DNA of 64,000 nucleotides from Allonocardiopsis opalescens (GTDB lineage Bacteria; Actinomycetota; Actinomycetes; Streptosporangiales; Streptosporangiaceae): NCBI RefSeq assembly GCF_003002095.1, contig NZ_PVZC01000008.1, positions 248,001 to 312,000 of the forward strand, read 5' to 3'. Shown piece by piece: positions 8,457 to 17,728 of this stretch (position 1 is its first letter; each line of letters starts with the position of its first letter). The notes under the pieces were generated by a model. It saw only the letters and a program-made list of their open reading frames with translations, ran no database searches and was not told where the DNA came from. The position numbers and the translations under genes were made by a program.

Positions 8457-9428
8457 TCAGCGGATGCCGCCGGCCGCCTGGAAGGTGCGCCGGTAAACCT
8501 GCGGCGACACGCCCACGGTGCGGGCGAAGTGCTCGCGCAGGCTGGCGGCGGTGGCGAAGCCGCAGCGGCGCGAGACCTCCTCGACCGGGTGGTCGGTCGC
8601 CTCCAGCAGTTCGCGGGCGCGCCGCAGCCGCTGCTCGGTCAGCCACTGCTGCGGGCTGAGGCCGGTGGCCTCGCGGAAGCGCCGCAGCAGGGTGCGGCTG
8701 CTCACGGCGGCGCGGACGGCGAAGTCCGCGACGCTCAGCGGCTGGTCGAGCCGGGCCAGTGCCCACTCCAGCACCGGCAGCAGCCGCTGGTCGCCGCCCG
8801 TGGGCACTGGCCGGTCGACGTACTGGGCCTGGCCGCCCTCGCGGTGCGGGGGCAGCACCAGCCGCCGCGCGATGGTGGCCGCCGCCCGGCTGCCCAGATC
8901 GCGCCGGACGATGTGCAGGCACAGGTCCAGCGCCGAGCCGGAGCCCGCGGCGGTGAGCACCCGGCCCTCGTCGACGTAGAGCACGGCCGGGTCCACCTCC
9001 ACCGCCGGGTGGCGGCGGGCCAGCTCGTCGGCGTACATCCAGTGCGTGGTGGCGCGCCGCCCGTCGAGCAGCCCGGCGGCGGCGAGTACGAAGGCGCCGG
9101 TGCAGATCGACGCCACCCGCGCGCCGCGCCGGTGGGCGTCGCGCACCGCCGCGAGCAGCCACGGCGGCGGCTCGGCGGCGAGGTCGGGCACGGCCGGGAC
9201 GATCAGGGTGCCGGCGTCGGCGAGCCCGTCCAGGCCGTGGGTGGCGCGCACCGCGAAGCCGAGGTCGCCGCCGACCAGCCCGGGCACCTCGGCGCACACC
9301 CGCAGCTCGTACCAGGGTTCGCCCAGGTAGGCGCTGCGGTCCTGACCGAAGACCTCACACGGGATCAGCAGCTCGAAGGTCTGCACGCCGGGGAAGACGG
9401 GGATCGCGACGACGGGTCGTGAGCTCAT
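8457..9428 (-). CDS. GlxA-type transcriptional regulator (DJ-1/PfpI plus AraC domains)
   Basis: A 323-aa protein in two parts. Residues 1-180 form a DJ-1/PfpI-like domain with the nucleophile-elbow pattern ASICTGAFVLAAAG (Cys near 107). The last 100 residues form an AraC/XylS double helix-turn-helix (LSVADFAVRAAVSSRTLLRRFREATGLSPQQWL, then VEEVSRRCGFATAASLREHFARTVGVSPQVYRR). Such regulators usually activate nearby catabolic or transport genes. The divergent APC permease begins 72 bases away and is the obvious candidate target. Confidence 0.9.
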   Translation of the reverse strand: MSSRPVVAIPVFPGVQTFELLIPCEVFGQDRSAYLGEPWYELRVCAEVPGLVGGDLGFAVRATHGLDGLADAGTLIVPAVPDLAAEPPPWLLAAVRDAHRRGARVASICTGAFVLAAAGLLDGRRATTHWMYADELARRHPAVEVDPAVLYVDEGRVLTAAGSGSALDLCLHIVRRDLGSRAAATIARRLVLPPHREGGQAQYVDRPVPTGGDQRLLPVLEWALARLDQPLSVADFAVRAAVSSRTLLRRFREATGLSPQQWLTEQRLRRARELLEATDHPVEEVSRRCGFATAASLREHFARTVGVSPQVYRRTFQAAGGIR

Positions 9429-9500
9429 GTCCGAAATCTAGCGCTTGTTGGCGTATCCGCCACTGTCGGCTGCCGTACCGCACCGGCAGACTCGGCTGCC

Positions 9501-10850
9501 ATGGCCCGAATCTCCGCTGCTCAAGGCACCGCCCTGTACGTCGGCGCCGTGCTCGGCTCCGGTGTGATCACCCTGCCCAGCCTCGCCGCGCAGGTCGCCG
9601 GACCGGCCTCGCTGCTGGCCTGGGCGGGGCTCGCGCTGGCCTCGGTGCCGATCGCGGCCGCCTTCGCCGCGCTGGGCGCCCGCTTCCCCGACTCCGGCGG
9701 CCTGTCCACCTACGCGCGCCGCGCCTTCGGGCCGCGGGCCGCAGCGGTGGCGGGCTGGCTGTTCTACGCCGCGATGCCGCTCGGCATCCCGCCGCTCGCC
9801 CTGATGGGCGCCGGGTACGTGACGAGCGCGGCCGGCGGCGCGGGCGCCGGGGCGACCCTACTGGTGGCGGCCGCGATCCTGGCACCGCCGCTGGCGGCCA
9901 ACGCGGTGGGCCTGCGCCTGTCCGGCCGGATGCAGCTCGCCGTGACGCTGGTGCTGGCGCTGCTGCTGGTCGCCGCGGTGGTGCTCTCGCTGCCGCACGC
10001 CGACCCCGGCAACCTCACCCCCTTCGCCCCGCACGGCCTGCTCGCCGTCGGTTCGGCGGCCGGGCTGCTGCTGTGGGCCTTCCACGGCTGGGAGGCGGTG
10101 CCGCAGCTGTCGGCCGAGTTCGCCGATCCGCGGCGCGACATCCCGCGCGCCACCGCCGCCGCGCTGGTGGTCATCTGCGGGCTCTACCTGGCGGTGGCCA
10201 CCACCTGCGTACTGGTGCTGGGACCGGCCGCGGCCGGCACCCAGGCGCCGCTGGCCCTGCTGCTGGCGCGCGGACTGGACTCCTCGGCGGTGCACATCGC
10301 GGCCGCGGTGATCGCCGTTGTGATCATCATCGGCACCGTCAACACCTACCTGGCCAGCGCGGCCAAGCTGGGCGCGGCACTGGGCCGCGACGGCGCGCTG
10401 CCGGCCTGGTTCGCACGCGGCGCCGCGCCCGGCGCCGTGCCGCGCCGCAGCCTCGCGGTGGTCGCGGCGCTCAGCTCGCTGGGGCTGGCGGTCGCGGTGC
10501 CGGCCGGGGCCGGACTGGACGTGATGATCAGGACGACCATCCCGCTGGTGATGACGGTGGCCGGGATCGGCCTGGCCGCGGGGGTGCGGCTGCTTCCGGC
10601 GCGCACGCCCGGCTGGTGGTGCGCGCTGGCCGCCACCGGCTCGGTGGGCCTGCTGCTGGCGATGTCGGGCTGGTACCTGCTGACACCGCCGGCCGTGGCG
10701 GCGGCCGCGCTCGGCTACCTGCGGCTGCGCGAGCGGTGGGCGGCCCGCCGGCCCGGCGCTCAGCCGTCGTCGCGCTTGACCGTGTCCGGGGAGAACGCGG
10801 GCAGGCAGACCGCGATGTACTCGGCGCCCTCCTCACCCGGCGAGCTGTAG
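9501..10850 (+). CDS. APC-superfamily amino acid permease
   Basis: A 449-aa polytopic membrane protein with about 12 hydrophobic segments. The first helix carries the substrate-binding GSGVITLPS pattern, which resembles the GxG break of APC transporters such as YjeH. A consensus-like segment LLLWAFHGWEAVPQLSAEFADPRRDIPRA occurs near residues 190-218. It probably exports or imports a small neutral amino acid; direction and substrate are not readable. The last 91 bases overlap the 3' end of the convergent cupin gene. The hydrophilic C-terminal tail comes from that overlap and could be an extension fixed by drift of the stop codon. Confidence 0.88.
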   Translation: MARISAAQGTALYVGAVLGSGVITLPSLAAQVAGPASLLAWAGLALASVPIAAAFAALGARFPDSGGLSTYARRAFGPRAAAVAGWLFYAAMPLGIPPLALMGAGYVTSAAGGAGAGATLLVAAAILAPPLAANAVGLRLSGRMQLAVTLVLALLLVAAVVLSLPHADPGNLTPFAPHGLLAVGSAAGLLLWAFHGWEAVPQLSAEFADPRRDIPRATAAALVVICGLYLAVATTCVLVLGPAAAGTQAPLALLLARGLDSSAVHIAAAVIAVVIIIGTVNTYLASAAKLGAALGRDGALPAWFARGAAPGAVPRRSLAVVAALSSLGLAVAVPAGAGLDVMIRTTIPLVMTVAGIGLAAGVRLLPARTPGWWCALAATGSVGLLLAMSGWYLLTPPAVAAAALGYLRLRERWAARRPGAQPSSRLTVSGENAGRQTAMYSAPSSPGEL

Positions 10851-11125
10851 CGGACCCACTCCCCCGCGCGGGTGTGCACGGCCTGCCCGGCGCGCACCTC
10901 CATCCGGCCGGTGTCGTGGTGCACGACCAGCGCGCCGCGCAGCACCACGGTGTACTCGTCGAACTCAGGCCGCTGCCCGGGCTCCTGCCAGCCCGAAGGG
11001 CTGCGCATATGGGCGATGCTGACGGCGGCATCGTGGGTGTTGACCCGGCCGACGTACTCGTCGATGACCTTGGGGGGCTCGCCCGCCGCCGTGATCCGGC
11101 TGGCTTGCGCGATCAGTTTCGGCAT
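10760..11125 (-). CDS. Cupin domain protein
   Basis: A 121-aa single-domain cupin. The central stretch EFDEYTVVLRGALVVHHDTGRMEVRAGQAVHTRAGEWVRYSSP follows the two cupin motifs of a small beta-barrel, though the metal-binding histidines are only partly conserved. ATG 11125 was chosen because the sequence before it is unconserved and Arg/Pro rich. A role in sensing or binding a small ligand is possible; no reaction can be assigned. It converges on, and overlaps, the permease gene. Confidence 0.75.
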   Translation of the reverse strand: MPKLIAQASRITAAGEPPKVIDEYVGRVNTHDAAVSIAHMRSPSGWQEPGQRPEFDEYTVVLRGALVVHHDTGRMEVRAGQAVHTRAGEWVRYSSPGEEGAEYIAVCLPAFSPDTVKRDDG

Positions 11126-11178
11126 GCCGAACAGTGTGGCACTCCGCCGCCCGTGCGCGCGATCGCGGACGGGGCGGC

Positions 11179-11751
11179 TCAGGCGGCGCGCTCCAGGTAC
11201 TGCTCCCACTGGGGGTCGCGCTGGGGGTCGACGTTGATCAGCCGCCAGTGCAGGCCGCGCGGTGCGGTGGGGGTGGCGCGCAGCCGCCAGCCCAGCTCCT
11301 CGAGGAGCTTGTCGGCCTTGCGGTGGTTGCACGGCCGGCAGGACGCGACGCAGTTCTCCCAGGTGTGGGCGCCGCCGCGGCTGCGCGGGACGACGTGGTC
11401 GATGGTCTCGGCGTACTGGCCGCAGTAGGCGCAGCGGTAGTGGTCGCGGCGCATCAGCGCGACGCGGGTGAGCGGGATGCGGCGGTGGTAGGGCACCCGG
11501 ATGTAGCGGCGCAGCCGGATCACCGAGGGCACCGAGATCCGGACGGAGGCCGAGCGCAGCGCGGCGCCCGCGGTGTCGCCGTGGACGACCTCGGCCTTCT
11601 CCCTGAGTACCAGGAGCACCGCTCGGCGCAGCGGAAGAGTGGTGAGGGGTTCATAACTGGCGTTGAGCAGCAGGACCTGGCGCGAGACGCGCCGCTTCCC
11701 GGGCTCCACCAGCCGGCCCGTCACCGGTTTCCATGGTGAATCGTCTCCCAC
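11179..11751 (-). CDS. HNH endonuclease family protein
   Basis: A 190-aa protein with a C-terminal HNH domain. CAYCG and CRPCNH supply the structural zinc cysteines, and HVVPRSRGGAHTWENCVASC carries the catalytic His and Asn. The N-terminal part (VLLLNASYEPLTTLPLRRAVLLVL) is the conserved opening of a family found in nearly all actinobacteria, usually single copy and of unknown cellular role. The start is uncertain. GTG 11751 has a GGGAGG ribosome site 5 bases ahead; an in-frame ATG exists at 11877. Confidence 0.85.
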   Translation of the reverse strand: MGDDSPWKPVTGRLVEPGKRRVSRQVLLLNASYEPLTTLPLRRAVLLVLREKAEVVHGDTAGAALRSASVRISVPSVIRLRRYIRVPYHRRIPLTRVALMRRDHYRCAYCGQYAETIDHVVPRSRGGAHTWENCVASCRPCNHRKADKLLEELGWRLRATPTAPRGLHWRLINVDPQRDPQWEQYLERAA

Positions 11752-11981
11752 ATGGACCTCCCGTGGGTCTCCCCAGCCGTCCACTGACAAGTGTGCTGTG
11801 TCGACCGGCGCGCCGCCACTGTATTGCGGTGCACATTCCGTGAAAGCTCGGCGGCAGCGGCGGCCCCCGCGCGACACGCCGTCCGCTTGCGGCCGGTCCC
11901 CGGTCCGGGCCCGCCGGCCGGATCCGGCGGGGCGACCCGGGTGCGGCGCCCGGCGCGTCCCGCTGCCTAGGATCGGCTGAT

Positions 11982-14081
11982 ATGAGCGACGCCCCCCGCC
12001 CCCGAGCCCGCCGCGACGACCTCGTCGAGCAGATCCACGGCCGGGCGGTCCCCGACCCCTACCGCTGGCTGGAGGACCCCGACTCCGCCGAGACCAAGGA
12101 GTGGCTGACCGCCCAGGACGCCCTGTTCGCGGCCGAGCTGTCCGGCGCCGCCGCCGAGCGGGAGCACTTCGCGGCCCGGATCCGCGAACTGCTGGGCGCC
12201 GGCTCCGTGGGCGCCCCGGTGTGGCGCGGTGAGCGCCGCTTCTTCACCCGGCGCACCGCCGAGCAGGAGCACGGGGTGCTGTACACCGTCGACCCGGACA
12301 CCGGCGCCGAGCGGGTGCTGCTGGACCCGGTCGCGCTCGACCCCGAGGGCACCACCACGATCGACGCCTGGCAGCCCGACCGCGAGGGCCGGCTGCTCGC
12401 CTACCAGCTCTCCGAGGGCGGCGACGAGGAGTCGCTGCTGCGGGTGATGGACGTCGCCACCGGCGCGCTCGTCGAGGGCCCGATCGACCGCTGCCGCTAC
12501 TCCCCGGTCAGCTGGCTGCCGGGCGGCGAGGCCTACTACTACGTGCGCCGCCTCGCCCCCGAGCTGGTGCCCGACGGCGAGGAGCAGTACCACCGCCGCG
12601 TCTACCTGCACCGGGTCGGCACCCCGCCCGAGGACGACGTGCTGATCTTCGGCGAGGGCCGCGACAAGACCGAGTACTTCGGCCCCTCGGTCAGCCGCGA
12701 CGGCCGCTGGCTGACCGTCTGGGCCAGCAAGGGCACCTCGCCGCGCAACGACGTCTGGCTGGCCGACCTGCACGCCTCCTCGCCCGAGCGGCCGCGGCTG
12801 GTGCCCGTCCAGGAGGGGGTGGACGCCGACACCCACCTGCACGTCGGGCGGGACGGCCGGCTGTACGTGTTCACCGACCGCGAGGCCCCGCGCGGCCGCC
12901 TGTGCGTCGCCGATCCCGAGCGGCCCGCCGCCGAGCACTGGCGCGAGCTGCTCCCCGAGGACCCCGAGGCGGTGCTCACCGACTTCGCCATCCTGGACGG
13001 CCCCGAGCTCGGCGAGCGCCCGGTGCTGCTGGCCGCGTGGCGCCGCCACGCCATCAGCGAGATCACCGTGCACGACCTGGCCGACGGGCGGCGCACCGGC
13101 ACGGTCGCGCTGCCCGGGCTCGGCTCGATCGGCGGCATCCAGGAGCGCCCCGAGGGCGGCCACGACGCCTGGTTCGGCTACACCGACCACACCACCCCGC
13201 TGGGAGTGTGGCACTACGACGCGCGCACCGGCGAGACCTCGCCGTACGCGGCCGCCCCGGGGCGGGTGGAGGTGCCCGAGGTGCGCACCCGGCTGGTCGA
13301 CTACCCCTCGGCCGACGGCACCACGGTGCGGATGCTGGTGATCTCCCCGGCCGGCGCCGACCCCGGGCCCAGGCCCGCCATCCTGTACGGCTACGGCGGC
13401 TTCTCCGTCTCGCTCACCCCCGGCTACTCCGCCACGATCCTCGCCTGGGTCGCGGCCGGCGGCGTCTACGCCGTCGCGAACCTGCGCGGCGGGCTGGAGG
13501 AGGGCGAGGAGTGGCACCGCGCCGGCATGCTCGACCGCAAGCAGAACGTCTTCGACGACTTCCACGCCGCCGCCGAGCGCCTGATCGCCGACGGCACCAC
13601 CACCGCCGACCGGCTGGCCGCCTTCGGCGGCAGCAACGGCGGCCTGCTGGTGGGCGCCGCCATCACCCAGCGGCCCGAGCTGTTCCAGGCCGCCGTCTGC
13701 TCGGCGCCGCTGCTGGACATGGTCCGCTACGAGCGCTTCGGCCTGGGCGCCACCTGGAACGTGGAGTACGGCAGCGCCGAGGACCCCGAGCAGTTCGGCT
13801 GGCTGATCGGCTACTCCCCCTACCACCGGGTCCGCGAGGGCGTCGACTACCCGGCCACCCTGTTCACCGTCTTCGACCGCGACACCCGGGTGGATCCGCT
13901 GCACGCCCGCAAGATGTGCGCCGCGCTGCAGCACGCCACCTCGGGCTCCCGGCCGATCCTGCTGCGGCGCGAGGCCGAGGTGGGGCACAGCGCCCGCTCG
14001 GTGAGCCGCACCGTGGGCCTCAACGCCGACCAGCTGGCCTTCCTCGCCGCCCGGACCGGGCTCAGGACGGATCCGCGCTAG
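11982..14081 (+). CDS. Prolyl oligopeptidase, peptidase family S9A
   Basis: A 699-aa cytosolic serine peptidase that cuts small peptides after proline. The N-terminus [23 protein letters not shown] is the S9A hallmark. A beta-propeller covers about residues 75-420 and an alpha/beta hydrolase domain follows. The catalytic triad is visible: Ser551 in GGSNGG, Asp638 in [11 protein letters not shown] and His669 in EVGHSARS. The oxyanion-loop region [12 protein letters not shown] is also intact. Length matches the family. Its stop overlaps the convergent NTPase gene by 20 bases. Confidence 0.95.
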   Translation: MSDAPRPRARRDDLVEQIHGRAVPDPYRWLEDPDSAETKEWLTAQDALFAAELSGAAAEREHFAARIRELLGAGSVGAPVWRGERRFFTRRTAEQEHGVLYTVDPDTGAERVLLDPVALDPEGTTTIDAWQPDREGRLLAYQLSEGGDEESLLRVMDVATGALVEGPIDRCRYSPVSWLPGGEAYYYVRRLAPELVPDGEEQYHRRVYLHRVGTPPEDDVLIFGEGRDKTEYFGPSVSRDGRWLTVWASKGTSPRNDVWLADLHASSPERPRLVPVQEGVDADTHLHVGRDGRLYVFTDREAPRGRLCVADPERPAAEHWRELLPEDPEAVLTDFAILDGPELGERPVLLAAWRRHAISEITVHDLADGRRTGTVALPGLGSIGGIQERPEGGHDAWFGYTDHTTPLGVWHYDARTGETSPYAAAPGRVEVPEVRTRLVDYPSADGTTVRMLVISPAGADPGPRPAILYGYGGFSVSLTPGYSATILAWVAAGGVYAVANLRGGLEEGEEWHRAGMLDRKQNVFDDFHAAAERLIADGTTTADRLAAFGGSNGGLLVGAAITQRPELFQAAVCSAPLLDMVRYERFGLGATWNVEYGSAEDPEQFGWLIGYSPYHRVREGVDYPATLFTVFDRDTRVDPLHARKMCAALQHATSGSRPILLRREAEVGHSARSVSRTVGLNADQLAFLAARTGLRTDPR

Positions 14082-17073
14082 CGGCGGCGGTGCCGACGGG
14101 GGGCGGCGGCACCGTCTCCAGCCCCCAGGCGGCGCGGAAGGCGCTCACCGTCAGCCAGGCCAGCCGGGCGTTGACGGCGAAGAGCTGGCGCACCGAGGCG
14201 AGGGTGTCGAAGGAGGCGTCCGGGCGGGCCTCGCCGGCGGTGCCGGACGCGGTCCGGCCCAGCTCCAGCCGCTGCTCGGTGAGGCCGTCGCCGAAGACCT
14301 CCAGCAGGGTGGCGCAGTAGTACAGGTAGCCCAGCGCCTCCAGCCGCAGCCGTTCCAGCACGGCGTGCTCCTCGGCGCGGGCGTCGTCGCCCGGGCGCGC
14401 CGGCCCCTCCGGCGGAGCGGCCGCGGCCGCCAGCAGCGTCCGGTGGTCGGGGCGGGCGTGCGCGTCCAGGTGGCGCATGAGCTCGCTGGCGAAGGGCTCG
14501 ACCGTGGCGTTGCGGGCGATGACGGTGCGCATCGCGCCCACCTTGGCGCGCAGGTCGCGGCCGACCAGCTCCCGGCAGACCCCGCCCAGGCTCCGCTCGG
14601 TGGACACGACCACGGAGCGCGCCACCCGGACCAGCTCCCTGGGCAAGCCGCCGGCCATGCAGTGGCACAGGCAGACGAAGGGCTCGCCCAGGCCGATGAC
14701 GCGGCCGCGCAGCAGCTCGCGGGCCTCGGCCAGGCCCAGGTACTCCACTGGGAAGACCGCGTCGAAGGCGCTGTCGAAGGCGTCCCTGACCGGCAGGCCG
14801 CGCCGCTCGAAGGCGGCCAGCGCGTCCTCGGAGACCGAGACCAAAAACAGGCAGCCGGGGACGTCGATGCTGAACAGCGCCTTGATCTCGTTGACGAACT
14901 CCTGCGCCTGCTCGGGGACGAGGATCTTGTCCAGTTCGTCCAGCACGATCGCGACCGGGGTCTCGGCGACGCTGGGGACCCCGCCCAGCACCCGCACCGC
15001 GGCCTCCAGGGTCTCGCGCAGGTCGTACACCACCTCGGGGTAGGTCATCACCTGGCGGGCGTACTCCACCGAACCGGTGCGGCCCAGTTCGGTGCCGAAG
15101 GGCAGGGCGAGCTTGCCCGACCAGCCCGAGGTGTAGCGCTGCTGGAAGCGGATGGCCTCCTGCTTCTCCTCGGCGAGCCGGCGCAGCCCGGCGAGGTCGC
15201 GGACGTCGCGGGCGCGCACGGCGCCGGGTGCCGGCGGGCGCCGCCGCGTCAGGACGGCCAGTGCGACCAGCGCCGCCAGGAGCAGCCCGAGCTGCCATCC
15301 GGCCGTTCCGAGCAGCGCGCCGAGATTGCTGGGCGGCGCGGCTACCAAGGCGGCGGACAGCCAGGCGGTGGCGGCCAGCGCGACCGCGCCCAGCAGTGTC
15401 GCCGTCAGCGTCCTCGACAGCCGGACCGCCGCCCCGGCGGGGCCGCCGCCCCGCTCGGGATGGCGGTCGGCGAAGTCGAGGACGGCGCGGCAGACGCCGG
15501 CGTACAGGTGCAGGGCGAACTCACGGGCGTCGTAGCGGACCGGGACGCTCTCGAACAGCGCCAGATGCTCCTTGCCCGCGTCGAGCAGCGATCCCTCGCG
15601 GTAGGCCTCCAGCAGGGTGGACTTGCCCGCTCCGCGCGGCCCCGCCACCCCGACGGCGCCGCCGCCGATCTGCCCGAGCAGCCGGCGGAACTCCGCGAAC
15701 ACCGAGGTGGTGACCAGGTACTCCTTGGCACGCATCTGCCGCAGGCCCGGCGCGTTCAGTTCGCCCAGCTCGACGGAGAACGGCGGGTCGAGCAGTTCGT
15801 TCAGGCGGCGGAGCAGCAGGGGCCGGACCGCCTTCTCTCTGACCGCGCGCCGCCACTCCGCCAGGGCGGTGCGCGCCTGCCGGTCCAGGCGCCGCCGCTC
15901 GGCCTGCCAGGCCTCTCCCCGGCCGGCGTGGGCCGATTCCGGATTCCGCCTCGTCGACTGCGAGGTCCACCACATGATCACGGCAGGTATCACACCGGCC
16001 GCCATGGCGAGCGCCGCCCCCGCGGCGATCGGGACGGCCGTCGCGTCGGCCAGCGGCTGCTCGGGGACGGGCTGCGTACCGGTCTGGCCGGTCAGCCCGA
16101 AGTACACGCTGATACCGCACAGCGTGCCCAGTCCGATCTGGGCGACGGCGATGGCGGCGATGCCCAGGCGCTCGTTCTCGGGCCCCCCTACGGCGTCCAG
16201 CATGGTCTCGGCCCCGGTGGTGACGAAGCCGACCGCGATGACAAGGGCGAGGCCGCCCCCGACGATCCAGACCAGCACGTCCGGCGCGACCGGCAGGTAG
16301 GGGGCGAGTCCGGGCGGCCAGCCGGTCAGGTTCCGCCCCAGGTCATCGGCGAGGCGCCACAGCGCCAGCAGGTAGCCGCAGGCGAGTGCGATGCCGAGCA
16401 CCACGGTGACACCGCCGCGGGCGAACTCGCCGCTCCGCCGGCCGCTCATGAGCCGCCCGAGCGTCCTGAACAGCAGGTAGGCCAGCACGACGACCAGCAG
16501 TCCCGCGATGCCCAGCACGAGCAGGGTGTCGGACCACTCCCCCGTCGCGTCCAGCCAGATCCAGGATCGCCACATCAGTACGGGGACCGCCGGCCCCAGC
16601 CACAGCGCGAGTCCCAGGCCGGCGAAGCCGACGGCGGCCAGAACCTCGCCGATCAGACTGACCGGTTCGGGTCGTGCCTGGCCCGTTTCGTCCCGCACCT
16701 GCTCGTGCGCCGCCAGTTCCGCGCGGGCGGCGCGGATCGCGGTGATCTCCGGATTGGTCAGCCGCAGCAGGCCGTCGACGTCGTCCACCGCGGTGCGGGT
16801 GAGCAGCGCGGGGTCGATCCGGTCGCGACGCAACGCGTCGCGGATGGAGCCCTCGGCCGCCTCCTGTCTGATCAGTTCGGGCAGCTCCGCGGTGAGTTCG
16901 GCGACGAGCAGGTCGGACGCGTCCTCCCCGTCCGGGGGGTCGTCGGCCGTGTCGCCCTCGGTGGCACGGCGGAGTGTGTCGGGGACGGGCACGTCGCCGT
17001 CCGCCGGACCGTCGATCGCGCCGTCGCCTGAGGAGAAGCCGGTCGCGTCGCCGTCCGGCGCGAGTCGGGCCAT
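14062..17073 (-). CDS. Large membrane P-loop NTPase, KAP/STAND-like
   Basis: A 1003-aa protein. Residues 1-100 are acidic and helical. Residues about 105-320 hold several transmembrane helices. Walker A GPRGAGKST lies at about 477-485 (Lys484), two more membrane helices at about 570-620, and Walker B IVLDELDKI near 710. Membrane helices inserted between Walker A and Walker B are the defining feature of KAP-family NTPases, which are often linked to membrane signalling or phage defence. I do not recognise the first 100 residues or the final 200. ATG 17073 follows a GGGAG ribosome site; 17103 is an alternative. No partner gene is obvious nearby. Confidence 0.8.
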   Translation of the reverse strand: MARLAPDGDATGFSSGDGAIDGPADGDVPVPDTLRRATEGDTADDPPDGEDASDLLVAELTAELPELIRQEAAEGSIRDALRRDRIDPALLTRTAVDDVDGLLRLTNPEITAIRAARAELAAHEQVRDETGQARPEPVSLIGEVLAAVGFAGLGLALWLGPAVPVLMWRSWIWLDATGEWSDTLLVLGIAGLLVVVLAYLLFRTLGRLMSGRRSGEFARGGVTVVLGIALACGYLLALWRLADDLGRNLTGWPPGLAPYLPVAPDVLVWIVGGGLALVIAVGFVTTGAETMLDAVGGPENERLGIAAIAVAQIGLGTLCGISVYFGLTGQTGTQPVPEQPLADATAVPIAAGAALAMAAGVIPAVIMWWTSQSTRRNPESAHAGRGEAWQAERRRLDRQARTALAEWRRAVREKAVRPLLLRRLNELLDPPFSVELGELNAPGLRQMRAKEYLVTTSVFAEFRRLLGQIGGGAVGVAGPRGAGKSTLLEAYREGSLLDAGKEHLALFESVPVRYDAREFALHLYAGVCRAVLDFADRHPERGGGPAGAAVRLSRTLTATLLGAVALAATAWLSAALVAAPPSNLGALLGTAGWQLGLLLAALVALAVLTRRRPPAPGAVRARDVRDLAGLRRLAEEKQEAIRFQQRYTSGWSGKLALPFGTELGRTGSVEYARQVMTYPEVVYDLRETLEAAVRVLGGVPSVAETPVAIVLDELDKILVPEQAQEFVNEIKALFSIDVPGCLFLVSVSEDALAAFERRGLPVRDAFDSAFDAVFPVEYLGLAEARELLRGRVIGLGEPFVCLCHCMAGGLPRELVRVARSVVVSTERSLGGVCRELVGRDLRAKVGAMRTVIARNATVEPFASELMRHLDAHARPDHRTLLAAAAAPPEGPARPGDDARAEEHAVLERLRLEALGYLYYCATLLEVFGDGLTEQRLELGRTASGTAGEARPDASFDTLASVRQLFAVNARLAWLTVSAFRAAWGLETVPPPPVGTAAASADPS

Positions 17074-17150
17074 GGAAGCTCCCTGCCGGTGGGGGATCTC
17101 CATCGTCGCCGTCGCGCCCGTGCAGGGGAAGGCTTCGCGCCGTTCTGAGT

Positions 17151-17191
17151 GCGCGGGCGGGCCGCCCCGGGGGAGTGCGGCCCGCCCGCGC
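17151..17191 (-). terminator. Perfect 15-bp GC hairpin terminator
   Basis: The left arm at 17151-17165 and right arm at 17177-17191 are exact reverse complements with an 11-base loop. The structure begins at the last base of the GNAT stop codon, so it most likely terminates the GNAT transcript. Confidence 0.65.
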
Positions 17192-17706
17192 TATTCGGCC
17201 GCCCGTGCCGGCGGCCTGGGGGATGGTCCAGGGGGCCGTGGGCGCAGGCGCTTCTCGCCCTCGACCACGGTCAGTTCGCCCACTCGGCGCCGCGCCGTCT
17301 CGCGCCAGCCCGATGCCAGGTAGAGGCGGAGCGCGGCGGACTGGACGAGGGTGGTGTCGCCGCGCAAAGTGCGGTAGCCGAGTTCGGCGGCGCGCCGCTC
17401 GACCGCGCGGAGCATCCGCCGCCCCAGGCCGCGCCGCTGCCAGGCGGGGTGCACCCGCAGCCGCACCACCTCGGCGGTGTCGGCGTCGACGCGGCGCAGC
17501 CCGACCATCGCGACGATCCGGCCCTGGCACTCGCCCACCAGGAACTCGCCGTCGGCGCGCAGGTAGACGGCGTCGACCCCGCCGCCGACCAGGTCGTGGT
17601 CGTAGTACACCCCGTCGCCGGGGCGCAGCCCGACGGCGCGCAGCGCGGTGCGGTGCAGGTCGAGCACTGCGGCGGCGTCACCGGGTCGGTAGCGGCGGAT
17701 GGTCAT
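17191..17706 (-). CDS. GNAT family N-acetyltransferase
   Basis: A 171-aa acetyl-CoA dependent acyltransferase. The GNAT core is clear: VVRLRVHPAWQRRGLGRRMLRAVERRAAELGYRTLRGDT contains motif A, with the pyrophosphate-binding RRGLGRR near residue 100, followed by motif B (AALRLYLASGWRE). The substrate is unknown. ATG 17706 was preferred over a GTG at 17724 because MTIRRYRPGD is the usual family opening. It starts 22 bases after the stop of the XRE regulator on the same strand and may be co-transcribed with it. Confidence 0.88.
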   Translation of the reverse strand: MTIRRYRPGDAAAVLDLHRTALRAVGLRPGDGVYYDHDLVGGGVDAVYLRADGEFLVGECQGRIVAMVGLRRVDADTAEVVRLRVHPAWQRRGLGRRMLRAVERRAAELGYRTLRGDTTLVQSAALRLYLASGWRETARRRVGELTVVEGEKRLRPRPPGPSPRPPARAAE

Positions 17707-17728
17707 CGTCTGGGGGTCGTCCACGGCC

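Noticed and set aside
9419-11428. 669-codon plus-strand frame over the permease and cupin
   Set aside because: Gly/Arg-rich translation without motifs; the permease in another frame has clear membrane helices.
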